DNA of 64,000 nt, taken from NCBI RefSeq assembly GCF_000189535.1, contig NC_015145.1, positions 868,001-932,000 of the forward strand, given 5' to 3'. Of the stretch, positions 23,893-32,620 are shown in pieces (the first letter of the stretch is position 1; each line of letters opens with the position of its first letter). Under the pieces are notes generated by a model that was not told the origin of the DNA, ran no database searches, and saw only the letters and a list, made by a program, of their open reading frames with translations. Source of the stretch: Pseudarthrobacter phenanthrenivorans Sphe3. Lineage in GTDB: Bacteria; Actinomycetota; Actinomycetes; Actinomycetales; Micrococcaceae. A program made the position numbers and the translations under genes.

Positions 23893-24591
23893 ATGCGACG
23901 GATTGTGTGGGGGATGGCCGCCGCGCTGTCCCTGATGGCCGCAACGGCTTGTTCGGTCACCGTTGAGGACCCCGGTTATGAGCCTCCGCCGCCCCTTCCA
24001 CCCCTGGAGCAGTTGAAGCAGGCAGCGTTGGTGGATCCCCAGGATTTCTCGGGCACCGACGACCTCCTCGCGTTTGTTACGGAGGACCGGACAGTAGCGT
24101 GTTTCCTGACGTCAGCCCGCGGCGCCCACATCAACCTCCCGTACGGGCAAAACGGCTTCAGCGACAGCGAGAACAACAAACTGGCCATTGTGCCGGTAGC
24201 CCACTGCGAGCTGGCCACCTACCCCAAGCCGGACCAGGGCGACGTGGAAGATGACTGCGCGGGGACCAACCTCGGCTACCTGGGCGGGGTAGCGCTGCTC
24301 ACGCCGGACGATGCACGGTACGGCGAATGCCGTTCCGGTGTCACACAAATGGAAGCAACGTACGGTCCAAAGGGAAACAAGACCGGTCCGATCGCGGAGT
24401 TGCCTGTCCTCGCGGAAGGCCAGAACCTCGAGCGCAACGGGCTGCGGTGTTCTGCGTACAACGGCGGGGTCGCGTGCGGAAACGTCTCAGCAGGCATCGG
24501 ATTCTTCGTTTCCGCCGAACGTTACGAACTGATCTCCGTACCCCGCAGCAGCAGTTCGCCGGCCCCCGGCGAGCCCTCAAAATCCGCGTAA
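23893..24591 (+). CDS. Secreted lipoprotein, unknown function
   Basis: 232 residues with a lipoprotein signal (MRRIVWGMAAALSLMAATAC, lipobox ATA-C near residue 20), then a Pro-rich spacer (PPPPLPPLEQ) and a compact Cys-containing domain with VTEDRTVACFLTS and a second pair of Cys residues (DDCAGTNLG, GLRCSAYNGGVACG). The DRTVACF pattern resembles DUF6636-like extracellular domains, weakly. The start is chosen at ATG 23893 because CATAAT sits 7 nt before it (leaderless); the earlier ATG at 23884 overlaps that -10 box. A Ser/Pro tail ends the protein. It sits on the outer face of the membrane. Confidence 0.72.
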   Translation: MRRIVWGMAAALSLMAATACSVTVEDPGYEPPPPLPPLEQLKQAALVDPQDFSGTDDLLAFVTEDRTVACFLTSARGAHINLPYGQNGFSDSENNKLAIVPVAHCELATYPKPDQGDVEDDCAGTNLGYLGGVALLTPDDARYGECRSGVTQMEATYGPKGNKTGPIAELPVLAEGQNLERNGLRCSAYNGGVACGNVSAGIGFFVSAERYELISVPRSSSSPAPGEPSKSA

Positions 24592-24813
24592 ATCCGCGGT
24601 TTTTCTACGTTCCATAGAATAGTGTCGTTACTCACATAAGGGGTACTCTGGGACGGGCCGGTCCCTACAAAGGACTAGAGTTCCCAGTGGAGCATCACGC
24701 CGCGTGGCTCGTTTCCAACAGGGCCCCGGTGCGTGCAATTCCGCAGCCCGGTCATCGTCTTCGATGGTGTCCGACTGTACAGAAACTACTTCGACGTAGA
24801 AGGACACTAAACC

Positions 24814-25983
24814 GTGGACCTGTTTGAATACCAGGCGCGCGATATGTTCGAGGCGCACGGTGTACCCGTGCTTGCCGGCATCGTGGCGTACACCCCAGAA
24901 GAAGCAAAGGCAGCTGCCGAGAAGATCGGCGGCGTAACTGTCGTCAAAGCGCAGGTAAAGGTCGGCGGCCGCGGCAAGGCCGGCGGCGTCAAGGTTGCTA
25001 AGTCCGCGGATGAGGCATTTGAACACGCCACCAACATCCTGGGCATGGACATCAAGGGCCACACCGTCAAAAAGGTGATGATCGCCCAGGGCGCGGACAT
25101 TGCCGAGGAATACTACTTCTCAGTCCTGCTGGACCGGGCAAACCGCAACTACCTGGCCATGTGCTCGGTTGAGGGCGGCATGGAAATCGAACAGCTCGCC
25201 GTCGAACGCCCGGAAGCCCTGGCCAAGATCGCCATCGATCCCGCCGTGGGCATTGACCAGGCCAAGGCTGACGAGATCGTCGCAGCCGCAGGCTTCCCCG
25301 AGGAACTGCGCGGCAAGGTCGCCGCCGTGATCCTCAAGCTGTGGGACGTCTTCAAGAAGGAAGACGCCACCCTGGTGGAGGTCAACCCACTGGTGAAGAC
25401 CGGTGCCGGCGAAATCGTGGCCCTGGACGGCAAGGTCTCCCTCGATGAGAACGCCGAATTCCGCCACGCCAAGCACGCCCTCCTTGAGGACAAGGACGCT
25501 GCCGATCCCCTCGAGGCCAAGGCAAAGGCGCAGGACCTGAACTACGTCAAGCTCGACGGCGAAGTAGGCATCATCGGCAACGGCGCCGGCCTGGTCATGT
25601 CCACGCTCGACGTCGTTGCCTACGCTGGTGAAAACCACGGCAACGTCAAGCCCGCCAACTTCCTGGACATCGGCGGTGGAGCCTCCGCCGAGGTTATGGC
25701 CGCCGGCCTGGACGTCATCCTGGGTGACGAGCAGGTCAAGTCCGTGTTCGTGAACGTCTTTGGCGGCATCACCGCCTGTGACGCCGTCGCCAAGGGCATC
25801 GTGGGCGCGCTGGCCGAGCTCGGCCACACAGCGAACAAGCCGCTGGTAGTCCGCCTCGACGGCAACAACGTCGAGGAAGGCCGCCGGATCCTGAACGAGG
25901 CCAACCACCCGCTGGTAACCCTGGCCGCCACCATGGACGAGGGCGCCGACAAGGCCGCCGAGCTCGCCAACGCAGCGAAGTAA
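24814..25983 (+). CDS. sucC: Succinyl-CoA ligase (ADP-forming) subunit beta
   Basis: TCA-cycle enzyme subunit carrying the ATP-grasp fold and the succinate site; cytoplasmic. The 389 residues are the standard length. Start GTG at 24814 after GAAGGACAC. Seen: [19 protein letters not shown], the Gly-rich [17 protein letters not shown] nucleotide loop (about 46-62), EVNPLVKT (about 189-196), [12 protein letters not shown], and [19 protein letters not shown]. It is followed 11 nt later by sucD. The 222-nt stretch before it holds no gene; it contains GTCGTTACTCACATAAGGGG-type promoter-like sequence and is presumably the sucCD leader. Confidence 0.97.
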   Translation: MDLFEYQARDMFEAHGVPVLAGIVAYTPEEAKAAAEKIGGVTVVKAQVKVGGRGKAGGVKVAKSADEAFEHATNILGMDIKGHTVKKVMIAQGADIAEEYYFSVLLDRANRNYLAMCSVEGGMEIEQLAVERPEALAKIAIDPAVGIDQAKADEIVAAAGFPEELRGKVAAVILKLWDVFKKEDATLVEVNPLVKTGAGEIVALDGKVSLDENAEFRHAKHALLEDKDAADPLEAKAKAQDLNYVKLDGEVGIIGNGAGLVMSTLDVVAYAGENHGNVKPANFLDIGGGASAEVMAAGLDVILGDEQVKSVFVNVFGGITACDAVAKGIVGALAELGHTANKPLVVRLDGNNVEEGRRILNEANHPLVTLAATMDEGADKAAELANAAK

Positions 25984-25994
25984 AGGGACGCACC

Positions 25995-26897
25995 ATGTCT
26001 ATTTATCTGAACAAGGACTCCAAGGTCATCGTCCAGGGCATCACCGGCGGCGAAGGCACCAAGCACACCGCCCTGATGCTGAAGGCCGGCACCAACATCG
26101 TGGGCGGCGTGAACGCCCGCAAGGCCGGCACCACCGTCCTGCACGGCGACAAGGAAATCACCGTCTTTGGCACCGTGAAGGAAGCCATGGCAGAAACCGG
26201 CGCTGACGTCTCCATCGTCTTCGTGCCGCCGGCATTCACCAAAGCTGCAGTGGTGGAGGCAATCGAAGCCGGCATCGGCCTCGTCGTCGTCATCACCGAA
26301 GGTGTTCCGGTCCAGGACTCCGCGGAGTTCTGGGCGCTGGCCCAGTCCAAGGTCGACGCCGACGGCAACCAGGTCACCCGCATCATTGGTCCGAACTGCC
26401 CCGGCATCATCACCCCCGGTGAATCCCTGGTGGGCATCACCCCTGCCAACATCACCGGCAAGGGCCCCATCGGCCTCGTTTCCAAGTCGGGCACCCTGAC
26501 CTACCAGATGATGTACGAACTGCGCGACCTTGGCTTCTCCACCGCCATCGGCATCGGCGGCGACCCCATCATCGGCACCACCCACATCGACGCCCTGGCC
26601 GCGTTCGAGGCTGATCCCGAGACCAAGGCCATCGTCATGATCGGCGAAATCGGCGGCGACGCTGAAGAGCGTGCTGCCGACTTCATCAAGGCCAACGTCA
26701 CCAAGCCGGTTGTCGGTTACGTTGCCGGCTTCACCGCCCCCGAAGGCAAGACCATGGGCCACGCAGGCGCCATCGTGTCCGGTTCCGCTGGAACGGCCCA
26801 GGCCAAGAAGGAAGCCCTTGAGGCCGCTGGCGTCAAGGTCGGCAAGACGCCGTCCGAGACCGCCAAGCTGCTGCGCGAGGTTTACGCAGCCCTCTAG
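25995..26897 (+). CDS. sucD: Succinyl-CoA ligase subunit alpha
   Basis: Partner of sucC; binds CoA and carries the phosphohistidine. 300 residues. CoA-binding domain starts [15 protein letters not shown] (about 11-25). [13 protein letters not shown] (about 131-143), [15 protein letters not shown] and [15 protein letters not shown] follow. The phosphorylated His is H256 in [10 protein letters not shown]. Two strong terminators end the operon. Confidence 0.97.
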   Translation: MSIYLNKDSKVIVQGITGGEGTKHTALMLKAGTNIVGGVNARKAGTTVLHGDKEITVFGTVKEAMAETGADVSIVFVPPAFTKAAVVEAIEAGIGLVVVITEGVPVQDSAEFWALAQSKVDADGNQVTRIIGPNCPGIITPGESLVGITPANITGKGPIGLVSKSGTLTYQMMYELRDLGFSTAIGIGGDPIIGTTHIDALAAFEADPETKAIVMIGEIGGDAEERAADFIKANVTKPVVGYVAGFTAPEGKTMGHAGAIVSGSAGTAQAKKEALEAAGVKVGKTPSETAKLLREVYAAL

Positions 26898-26921
26898 GCT
26901 GCGAAGCAGTACAGCTGTAGA

Positions 26922-27038
26922 GCGGGGCGACCTGCCGGCCTTCGGGACGGCAGGTTGCCCCGCTTTTTTCTGTTAAGTACGACGACGGGAGGTCGCCTTC
27001 GTCCGCGAAGGTGACCTCCCGTCGTCGTCCCTTTTTTC
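26922..27038 (+). terminator. Tandem terminators after sucCD
   Basis: First hairpin 26922-26963 (GCGGGGC...GCCCCGC with an inner CTGCCG/CGGCAG) followed by six T. Second hairpin 26981-27029 (GACGACGGGAGGTC...GACCTCCCGTCGTC) followed by CCTTTTTTC. Both have U-tracts in the sucD direction; the second also lies directly after the stop of the opposing SRPBCC gene. Confidence 0.92.
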
Positions 27039-27041
27039 GCT

Positions 27042-27524
27042 TCAGACCTTGGCCCCGCTGAGGAGTTCGTCCAGTCGCTCGTAGCCCTCGCTCATGCCGC
27101 CTTCCATTCCGGACTGTGCCATGCCGTCCCGCGCCTCCTGGCTGGGGTAGACAGAGTGGCCGCGCAGGCGGCACCGGCCGTTGCCCAGGTCCTCGAACGT
27201 CATGAATTCCAGGCTGACGACGTCCGGGTACCCGCCAAACTCAAAGGTCTGGATGGCGAACTCGTTCTCCCGGACCGTGTGGAAGATCCCCCTGAATTCA
27301 TAGGGGACCCCCTCGGGCCCGGTGTGGAGGTAGCTGTAGCTGCCGCCGGTCCGGAAATCGTAATGGTCGATGTCCATCTTGTAGCCCCGCGGGCCCAGCC
27401 ACTGGACGATCAGGTCCGGCTCCCTGTGGGCGCGGAATACATCGGCCACGGGGAAGTCGAACTCCCGCTCGTAGTCGATGAAAGGGACGCCTTCAGGAAC
27501 GCTGAGTTTCAGGGAATTGCTCAT
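27042..27524 (-). CDS. SRPBCC / AHSA1-like domain protein
   Basis: 160 residues of the START/Bet v1-like AHSA1 family, with a helix-grip fold forming a hydrophobic pocket. Recognisable pieces: FIDYEREFDFPVADVFRAHREPDLIVQWLGP near the N-terminus, then GGSYSYLHTGPEGVPYEFRGIFH and LEFMTFEDLGNGRCRLRGHS. The ATG at 27524 has AAGGAGT 5-6 nt before it, so the shorter start is preferred. It follows an ArsR-type regulator by 16 nt in the same direction, the usual two-gene arrangement of these proteins. Ligand and role unknown. Confidence 0.88.
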   Translation of the reverse strand: MSNSLKLSVPEGVPFIDYEREFDFPVADVFRAHREPDLIVQWLGPRGYKMDIDHYDFRTGGSYSYLHTGPEGVPYEFRGIFHTVRENEFAIQTFEFGGYPDVVSLEFMTFEDLGNGRCRLRGHSVYPSQEARDGMAQSGMEGGMSEGYERLDELLSGAKV

Positions 27525-27540
27525 GATGACTCCTTGGAGA

Positions 27541-27891
27541 TTAGTCGCTGCCGGCTGCAGCATGTGATCTAAGTACGGCGTCGAGGTTGCGGAACTGCCC
27601 CTCGCGGACCAGCCTGTACTGGTCGATCCACGCTGTCAGTTCCTCAAGCCGCGCCGGGTTCAGGTGCACGGGCCGACGCTGTGCGTCCCTGCTGCGGGTC
27701 ACCAGCCCCGCTAGCTCGAGCACCTGTATATGTTTCGAGACTGCCTGCTTGGAGATCTCGAACGGTTCTGCCAGTTCGTTCACAGTGGCCGGACCCCGGC
27801 TGAGCCGGGCGATGATACTGCGCCGGACGGGATCGGCCAGGGCCATGAAGGCCGAGTCCAAGGCCGCGCTGTCGGAGCTCACCGGGGCCAT
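27541..27891 (-). CDS. ArsR-family winged-helix regulator
   Basis: 116 residues. The winged helix covers nearly all of it: ALADPVRRSIIARLSRGPATVNEL, EISKQAVSKHIQVLELAGLVTRSRDAQRRPVHLNP. No metal-binding Cys/His cluster is seen (no CxC near the recognition helix), so it is the non-metal type typically found before an AHSA1/SRPBCC gene, as here. It probably controls its own two-gene operon. Confidence 0.92.
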   Translation of the reverse strand: MAPVSSDSAALDSAFMALADPVRRSIIARLSRGPATVNELAEPFEISKQAVSKHIQVLELAGLVTRSRDAQRRPVHLNPARLEELTAWIDQYRLVREGQFRNLDAVLRSHAAAGSD

Positions 27892-27992
27892 CCTTCATCA
27901 ATCTTCGCGTTTATCAACCTTTCGGTTGTTTAAGAGTAGGCGTGTCTTGCTGCCTTTTCAAGCCTTTGGGTCTTGCTTCGGGCGGGGCGGCT

Positions 27993-28013
27993 TTGTTAGT
28001 ATGTCAATACAAA
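27993..28013 (+). promoter_or_regulatory. Iol-type operator before the tautomerase gene
   Basis: Copy 1 of the shared element, TTGT-T-AGTATGTCA-A-TACAAA, inside a wider inverted repeat CTTTGT...ACAAAG (27991-28014). It is identical to copy 2 (before iolC) at 19 of 21 positions. It covers a plausible -10 (TTAGTA, with TTGCTT 17 nt upstream), so a bound protein would block transcription. Confidence 0.7.
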
Positions 28014-28031
28014 GTCTCGAAGGAGAAGCGA

Positions 28032-28436
28032 ATGCCGCTTGTACGCATTGATGTAAATGAAGGGCGCGGCAGGGAAGCGCTGCAGCAGCTCAGCCGGGGC
28101 ATCCACGACGCCATCCTGGCTGAATACTCGATCCCCGAGAGGGACTACTTCCATATCCTCACCGAGCACCCAGAGGGGCAGATTTTTGCCCAGGATGCCG
28201 GCCTGGGGTTCGAGCGGACCCGGGATGTAGTAATGATCCAGATCTTCACGCAGGGTGGGCGATCGCAGGAAGCGAAACAGCGGTTGTTCGCTGCCGTGGC
28301 GGAAAAGCTCGGGGAGGTGGGCATCGCCGGGGAAGACGTGTTCATCGGCTATGTGGAGAACACTGCCGGCGACTGGTCCTTTGGATTTGGCCGTGCTCAA
28401 TATGTCACCGGCGAACTGGCTGTACCCAAAAAGTAG
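28032..28436 (+). CDS. Tautomerase-superfamily protein
   Basis: 134 residues; start ATG 28032, with AAGGAGAAG just before it. The second residue is Pro (MPLVRIDV), which becomes the catalytic N-terminal proline after Met removal. Length and layout (GREALQQLSRGIHDAI; VMIQIFTQGGRS; EDVFIGYVENTAGDWSFG) fit the tautomerase_2/ cis-CaaD-like branch rather than the short 4-OT group. The substrate is unknown. Its promoter holds the same operator as the iolC operon 450 bp downstream, so it is probably co-regulated with inositol catabolism. It could act on a keto/enol intermediate such as an inosose-derived dione, but that is speculation. Confidence 0.82.
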   Translation: MPLVRIDVNEGRGREALQQLSRGIHDAILAEYSIPERDYFHILTEHPEGQIFAQDAGLGFERTRDVVMIQIFTQGGRSQEAKQRLFAAVAEKLGEVGIAGEDVFIGYVENTAGDWSFGFGRAQYVTGELAVPKK

Positions 28437-28482
28437 GCCGTCCGTTTGGGATGGCCCGTCATTTCAGAGCGACCACGTCGCG

Positions 28483-28503
28483 TTGTAAGTATGTCAGTAC
28501 AAA
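28483..28503 (+). promoter_or_regulatory. Iol-type operator and promoter before iolC
   Basis: Copy 2, TTGT-A-AGTATGTCA-G-TACAAA, an imperfect palindrome TTGTA...TACAA with flanking CG/CG. It is directly followed by TTGACA at 28507-28512, a consensus -35, so the operator overlaps the upstream edge of the promoter. The following 110 nt up to the iolC start hold no gene. Confidence 0.72.
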
Positions 28504-28622
28504 CGTTTGACAGGACATCCAAGCTAGGGCAAAGTAGTGCCCGTGGCGTAAGTCACCGCAGCGAGTCCAGGGCTCCCTCATAACAGGTTTAGAGTTCCAC
28601 ATCAGAAAGGTCCACGATTACC

Positions 28623-29648
28623 GTGACCCACGAGCTTCTTACGATCGGGCGCATCAGCGTTGATATCTACCCGAACGACATTGGGGTTGACTTGGAGGAC
28701 GTGACGTCCTTCGGAAAGTACCTTGGCGGCTCTCCGTCGAATGTCGCCGTCGCTGCAGCCAGGCACGGCCGCCGGACAGGTGTGATTACCCGCACCGGGG
28801 ACGATGCGTTCGGAAAGTACCTCCACCGCGAACTGCACAAGTTCAACGTCGATGACACGTTCGTGTCACCCGTGGAGCAGTACCCGACGGCGGTGACCTT
28901 CTGTGCCATCAAGCCGGCTACGGACGAGTTCCCGCTGTACTTCTACGGACGGCTCCCCACGGCCCCGGACCTGCAGATCAAGGCAGAGGAATTGGACCTG
29001 GACGCCATCCGCGAGGCCGGTATTTTCTGGTCCACAGTAACGGGCCTGTGCCAGGAGCCCAGCCGCAGCGCGCACCTTTCCGCCCATGAGGCCCGTCCCC
29101 GCACCGGCCTGTCGAAGGGCCAGTTCACTATCCTGGACCTCGACTACCGGCCTATGTTCTGGGACTCGGAAGAAGAAGCCCGCGCCGAGGTGGCCAAGAT
29201 CCTCCCGCATGTCACCGTTGCCATCGGCAATGACAAGGAATGTGCCGTGGCTGTGGGGGAGGGGACCCCTGACGAGCAGGCGGACCGCCTCCTGGCCGCC
29301 GGCGTGGAAATCGCCGTCGTCAAACTCGGCGCCGAGGGCGTGATGGCGAAGACCCGCACCGAGCGCGTGGTCTCCGCCCCGGTCCCGGTGGAAACACTGA
29401 ACGGGCTTGGAGCCGGCGACTCCTTTGGCGGCGCGTTCTGTCACGGCCTGCTTTCGGGATGGCCGCTGGAACAGGTCCTCGACTACGCCAACGCCGCGGG
29501 TGCCATCGTCGCCTCCCGCCTCTCCTGCGCAGATGCCATGCCGACGCCGGAAGAGGTCAACACCCTGCTGGCCGAACGCGGCCGCACCGTGCCTGGCAGC
29601 GTTACGGGCGCCTCTGAGCAGCTTGCCACGGAAGGAGCCGCGCTGTGA
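28623..29648 (+). CDS. iolC: 5-dehydro-2-deoxygluconokinase
   Basis: Phosphorylates 5-dehydro-2-deoxy-D-gluconate (DKG) in the lower part of myo-inositol breakdown. 341 residues, PfkB/ribokinase fold. Start GTG. Substrate region GRISVDIYPNDIG and YLGGSPSNVAVAAARHG (about 36-52); C-terminal PfkB motif NGLGAGDSFGGAF (about 260-272) with the catalytic Asp. It is the first gene of the long iol operon, under the shared operator. It overlaps the aldolase gene by 4 nt (GTGA). Confidence 0.93.
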   Translation: MTHELLTIGRISVDIYPNDIGVDLEDVTSFGKYLGGSPSNVAVAAARHGRRTGVITRTGDDAFGKYLHRELHKFNVDDTFVSPVEQYPTAVTFCAIKPATDEFPLYFYGRLPTAPDLQIKAEELDLDAIREAGIFWSTVTGLCQEPSRSAHLSAHEARPRTGLSKGQFTILDLDYRPMFWDSEEEARAEVAKILPHVTVAIGNDKECAVAVGEGTPDEQADRLLAAGVEIAVVKLGAEGVMAKTRTERVVSAPVPVETLNGLGAGDSFGGAFCHGLLSGWPLEQVLDYANAAGAIVASRLSCADAMPTPEEVNTLLAERGRTVPGSVTGASEQLATEGAAL

Positions 29649-30580
29649 CCCTGACGCCCATTGCCTCCAACCACGCGGTCAATGACGATCCCCGCCGCTA
29701 CGAACACCTGAGCACCATCCGGGCTGGAAGATCCGGACGCCGTTGCCCGCGCCGCCAGGCCCGCCGTCGCCATCCGGGACTGAAGTCCGGCCGGCAGAAC
29801 TTCATCGTCGCTGCTGACCACCCCGCGCGCGGCGCCCTTGCCGTCGGAAGCGATCCGGTAGCCATGGCGGACCGCCGGCAGCTGCTGGACCGGTTGCAGG
29901 TCGCGCTGGCCAACCCGGCGGTTGACGGCGTCCTGGCCTCACCGGACATCATGGACGACCTGCTCCTGCTCGGAGCCCTGGACGGCAAGTTGGTGTTTGG
30001 CTCGATGAACCGTGGCGGTCTTGCCGGGCTGGTTAACGAGTTTGATGACCGCTTCACCGGGCACACCGCAGCAGCGCTTGAGGCCCTGGGCGCCGACGGC
30101 GGCAAGATGCTGACCCGCATCTGCCTGGGCGACCCCGATACCGTGGTGACCCTTGAGGCAACGGCAAAGGCCATTGACTCCCTGGCGGAGCGGAAGCTGA
30201 TCGCCATGGTGGAGCCGTTCCTCTCGGTCCGCGAGAACGGCAGGGTCCGCAATGACCTCACGCCGAACGCCGTGATCAAGTCGATTGCCATCGCCGAAGG
30301 GTTGGGTTCCACCAGCGCCTATACCTGGATGAAGCTGCCAGTGGTGGCGGAGATGGAACGCGTTATGGCCGCCACCACCATGCCTACGGTGCTCCTGGGC
30401 GGGGACCCGGACAGCAGCCAGGATGAAGTTTTCGCCAGCTGGCAGGCAGCCCTTGCCCTTCCCGGAGTGCAGGGCCTGACCGTTGGCCGGACCCTCTTGT
30501 ATCCCGCTGACGGGGACGTGGCAGGCGCCGTCGCCACCGCCGCTTCCCTTCTCAACCACACTTCAGAAGCATCGGAGTAG
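29645..30580 (+). CDS. Cgl0159-type (DeoC/LacD-like) DKG-phosphate aldolase
   Basis: Probably splits phospho-DKG into dihydroxyacetone phosphate and malonate semialdehyde (the IolJ step; class I aldolase fold). Start GTG overlaps the iolC stop. 311 residues. Recognisable: NFIVAADHPARGALAVGSDP (about 60-79), LASPDIMDDLL, FGSMNRGG, KMLTRICLGD, MVEPFLS, TAYTWMKLP-like (SAYTWMKLP) with the probable Schiff-base Lys, and LLGGDPD. Odd point: residues 27-38 (AGRSGRRCPRRQ, 29723-29758) do not fit the family; the +1 frame over that stretch reads LEDPDAVARAAR, as in relatives. One extra G and one missing G flank it, so the frame is restored and the gene stays open. Confidence 0.85.
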   Translation: MTLTPIASNHAVNDDPRRYEHLSTIRAGRSGRRCPRRQARRRHPGLKSGRQNFIVAADHPARGALAVGSDPVAMADRRQLLDRLQVALANPAVDGVLASPDIMDDLLLLGALDGKLVFGSMNRGGLAGLVNEFDDRFTGHTAAALEALGADGGKMLTRICLGDPDTVVTLEATAKAIDSLAERKLIAMVEPFLSVRENGRVRNDLTPNAVIKSIAIAEGLGSTSAYTWMKLPVVAEMERVMAATTMPTVLLGGDPDSSQDEVFASWQAALALPGVQGLTVGRTLLYPADGDVAGAVATAASLLNHTSEASE

Positions 30581-30587
30581 ACCCACC

Positions 30588-32564
30588 ATGGCACCAGTAC
30601 AGGGAACCCGCCGCATGACGGTGGCGCAGGCGGTCGTCGAATACCTTTCCAGGCAGTACACCGTGGACTCGGTCAACGGGGTGGACTACCGGGAGCGCCT
30701 GATCCCGGGAACCTTCGGCATTTTCGGCCACGGCAACGTGGCCGGCGTGGGCCAGGCGCTGAAGCAGTACCAGCAGCTGGACCCGGCCATCATGCCCTAC
30801 TACCAGGGCCGGAACGAGCAGGCCCAGGTGCACCAGGCCGTGGGGTATGCCCGGCACACACGCCGCCGCCAGACCTTCGCGGTCAGCACCTCCATCGGCC
30901 CGGGCTCGTCCAACCTGCTCACCGGCGCCGCGCTCGCCACCACCAACCGGCTTCCCGTGCTGCTGCTGCCCAGTGACACCTTTGCCACCCGCGCCGCGGA
31001 CCCGGTCCTGCAGCAGCTCGAGCAGCCCTACGCCTACGACCTGACGGTCAATGACGCGTTCAGGCCGCTGTCCAAGTTCTTCGACCGGGTCAACCGGCCG
31101 GAGCAGCTGTTCTCCGCGTTCCACCACGGCCTGCGGGTCCTCACGGACCCTGCCGAGACCGGTGCCGTGACCATATCGCTGCCGCAGGACGTCCAGGCCG
31201 AGGCCTTCGACGTCCCGGAGGAGTTCCTGGCCGAGCGGGAGTGGCGGATCCGCCGCCCGGACGCGGAGGATGGCGACATCCGCCGTGCCGCCGAGGCGAT
31301 CCGTGCCGCGAAGCGGCCGCTGATCATCGCTGGCGGCGGCGTCCTCTACGCCTATGCCAACGACGAGCTGGCGAAGTTCGTGGAGCTGACCGGCATTCCG
31401 GTGGGCAACACGCAGGCCGGCGTCGGCGTCCTGCCTTGGGATCACCGGTTCAGCCTCGGAGCCATCGGCTCCACGGGCACGACGGCGGCCAACGCCATCG
31501 CTGCCGAGGCGGACCTGGTCATCGGCATCGGCACCCGCTATGAGGACTTCACCACCGCGTCGCGGACCGCCTTTCAAAACCCTGACGTGCGCTTCATCAA
31601 CATCAACGTCGCCCCGATCGACGCGTACAAGCACGGCACCACGCTGCCCATCGTGGCCGACGCCCGCAAGGCACTGGTCAAGCTCAACGCAGCCCTGGGC
31701 GGCTACCGCGTGGGCGCCGACCTGGAGCAGCAGGTCGCGGCCGAGAAGAAGCGCTGGGACGCCACGGTGGACGAAGCGTTCGACACCCGTCACACGCCCC
31801 TGCCGGCGCAGAACGAAATTATCGGCGCCACCTCCCGCGCCATGGACGCCCGCGACGTGGTCATCTGTGCCGCCGGGTCCCTGCCCGGTGACCTGCACAA
31901 GATGTGGCGGGTCCGGGACCCGTTCGGTTACCACGTCGAATATGCCTACTCCTGCATGGGTTATGAAATCCCCGGCGGCCTCGGCGTCAAGCGTGCGGTC
32001 CTCGCCGAAGCGGCAAGCACGACGGCGGCAGGCGGCGATGGCGCGGAGGTGCGGGACGTCGTCGTCATGGTGGGGGACGGCTCCTACCTGATGATGCACA
32101 CGGAACTCGTCACCGCCGTCGCCGAACGCATCAAGCTGATCGTCGTCCTGATCCAGAACCACGGCTACGCCTCCATCGGCTCCCTGTCCGAATCCCTCGG
32201 CTCGCAGCGGTTCGGCACAAAGTACCGGGCACTGGATGAGGAACACCACAGCTTCGATGAAGGCGAGACCCTGCCCGTTGACCTGGCCCTGAATGCCCGG
32301 TCCCTGGGCGTGAAGGTGATCCGGATCGAACCGGGGGAGAAGGTCATCGCCGAACTCGAACAGGCCATCCGCGATGCGAAGGCAGCGCCTGAAGGTTCCG
32401 GCCCGATCCTGATCCACGTCGAGTCGGACCCGCTCCTGGACGCGCCGTCGTCGGAATCCTGGTGGGACGTTCCCGTCTCCCAGGTTTCCGAACTGGAATC
32501 CACCAAAGCGGCCTTCCAGACCTACACCGACCACAAGTCCCGCCAGCGCAAACTGCTCGGCTGA
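30588..32564 (+). CDS. iolD: 3D-(3,5/4)-trihydroxycyclohexane-1,2-dione hydrolase
   Basis: TPP-dependent ring-opening enzyme of inositol catabolism. ATG 30588 after GGAG gives 658 residues, the usual length. The pyrimidine-binding domain includes FGIFGHGNVAGVGQAL and the middle domain RPLIIAGGGVLYAYA. The TPP motif is GDGSYLMMHTELVTAVAER, then IQNHGYASIGSLSESLGSQ (about 495-545). Second to last position of the motif reads NH, typical of IolD. It follows the aldolase gene by 7 nt. Confidence 0.95.
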   Translation: MAPVQGTRRMTVAQAVVEYLSRQYTVDSVNGVDYRERLIPGTFGIFGHGNVAGVGQALKQYQQLDPAIMPYYQGRNEQAQVHQAVGYARHTRRRQTFAVSTSIGPGSSNLLTGAALATTNRLPVLLLPSDTFATRAADPVLQQLEQPYAYDLTVNDAFRPLSKFFDRVNRPEQLFSAFHHGLRVLTDPAETGAVTISLPQDVQAEAFDVPEEFLAEREWRIRRPDAEDGDIRRAAEAIRAAKRPLIIAGGGVLYAYANDELAKFVELTGIPVGNTQAGVGVLPWDHRFSLGAIGSTGTTAANAIAAEADLVIGIGTRYEDFTTASRTAFQNPDVRFININVAPIDAYKHGTTLPIVADARKALVKLNAALGGYRVGADLEQQVAAEKKRWDATVDEAFDTRHTPLPAQNEIIGATSRAMDARDVVICAAGSLPGDLHKMWRVRDPFGYHVEYAYSCMGYEIPGGLGVKRAVLAEAASTTAAGGDGAEVRDVVVMVGDGSYLMMHTELVTAVAERIKLIVVLIQNHGYASIGSLSESLGSQRFGTKYRALDEEHHSFDEGETLPVDLALNARSLGVKVIRIEPGEKVIAELEQAIRDAKAAPEGSGPILIHVESDPLLDAPSSESWWDVPVSQVSELESTKAAFQTYTDHKSRQRKLLG

Positions 32565-32620
32565 CCCCCTGTCTCCTGACCCACCACGCACTCTCTTTAC
32601 ACCACTCAAGGAAGAGTCCC

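Noticed and set aside
30552..32609. A 685-codon open frame on the minus strand across iolD
   Set aside because: High-GC genes often leave the antisense frame open; the composition (Gly/Asp/Val/Arg-rich, no domain) and the perfect fit of IolD on the plus strand show that it is a shadow.
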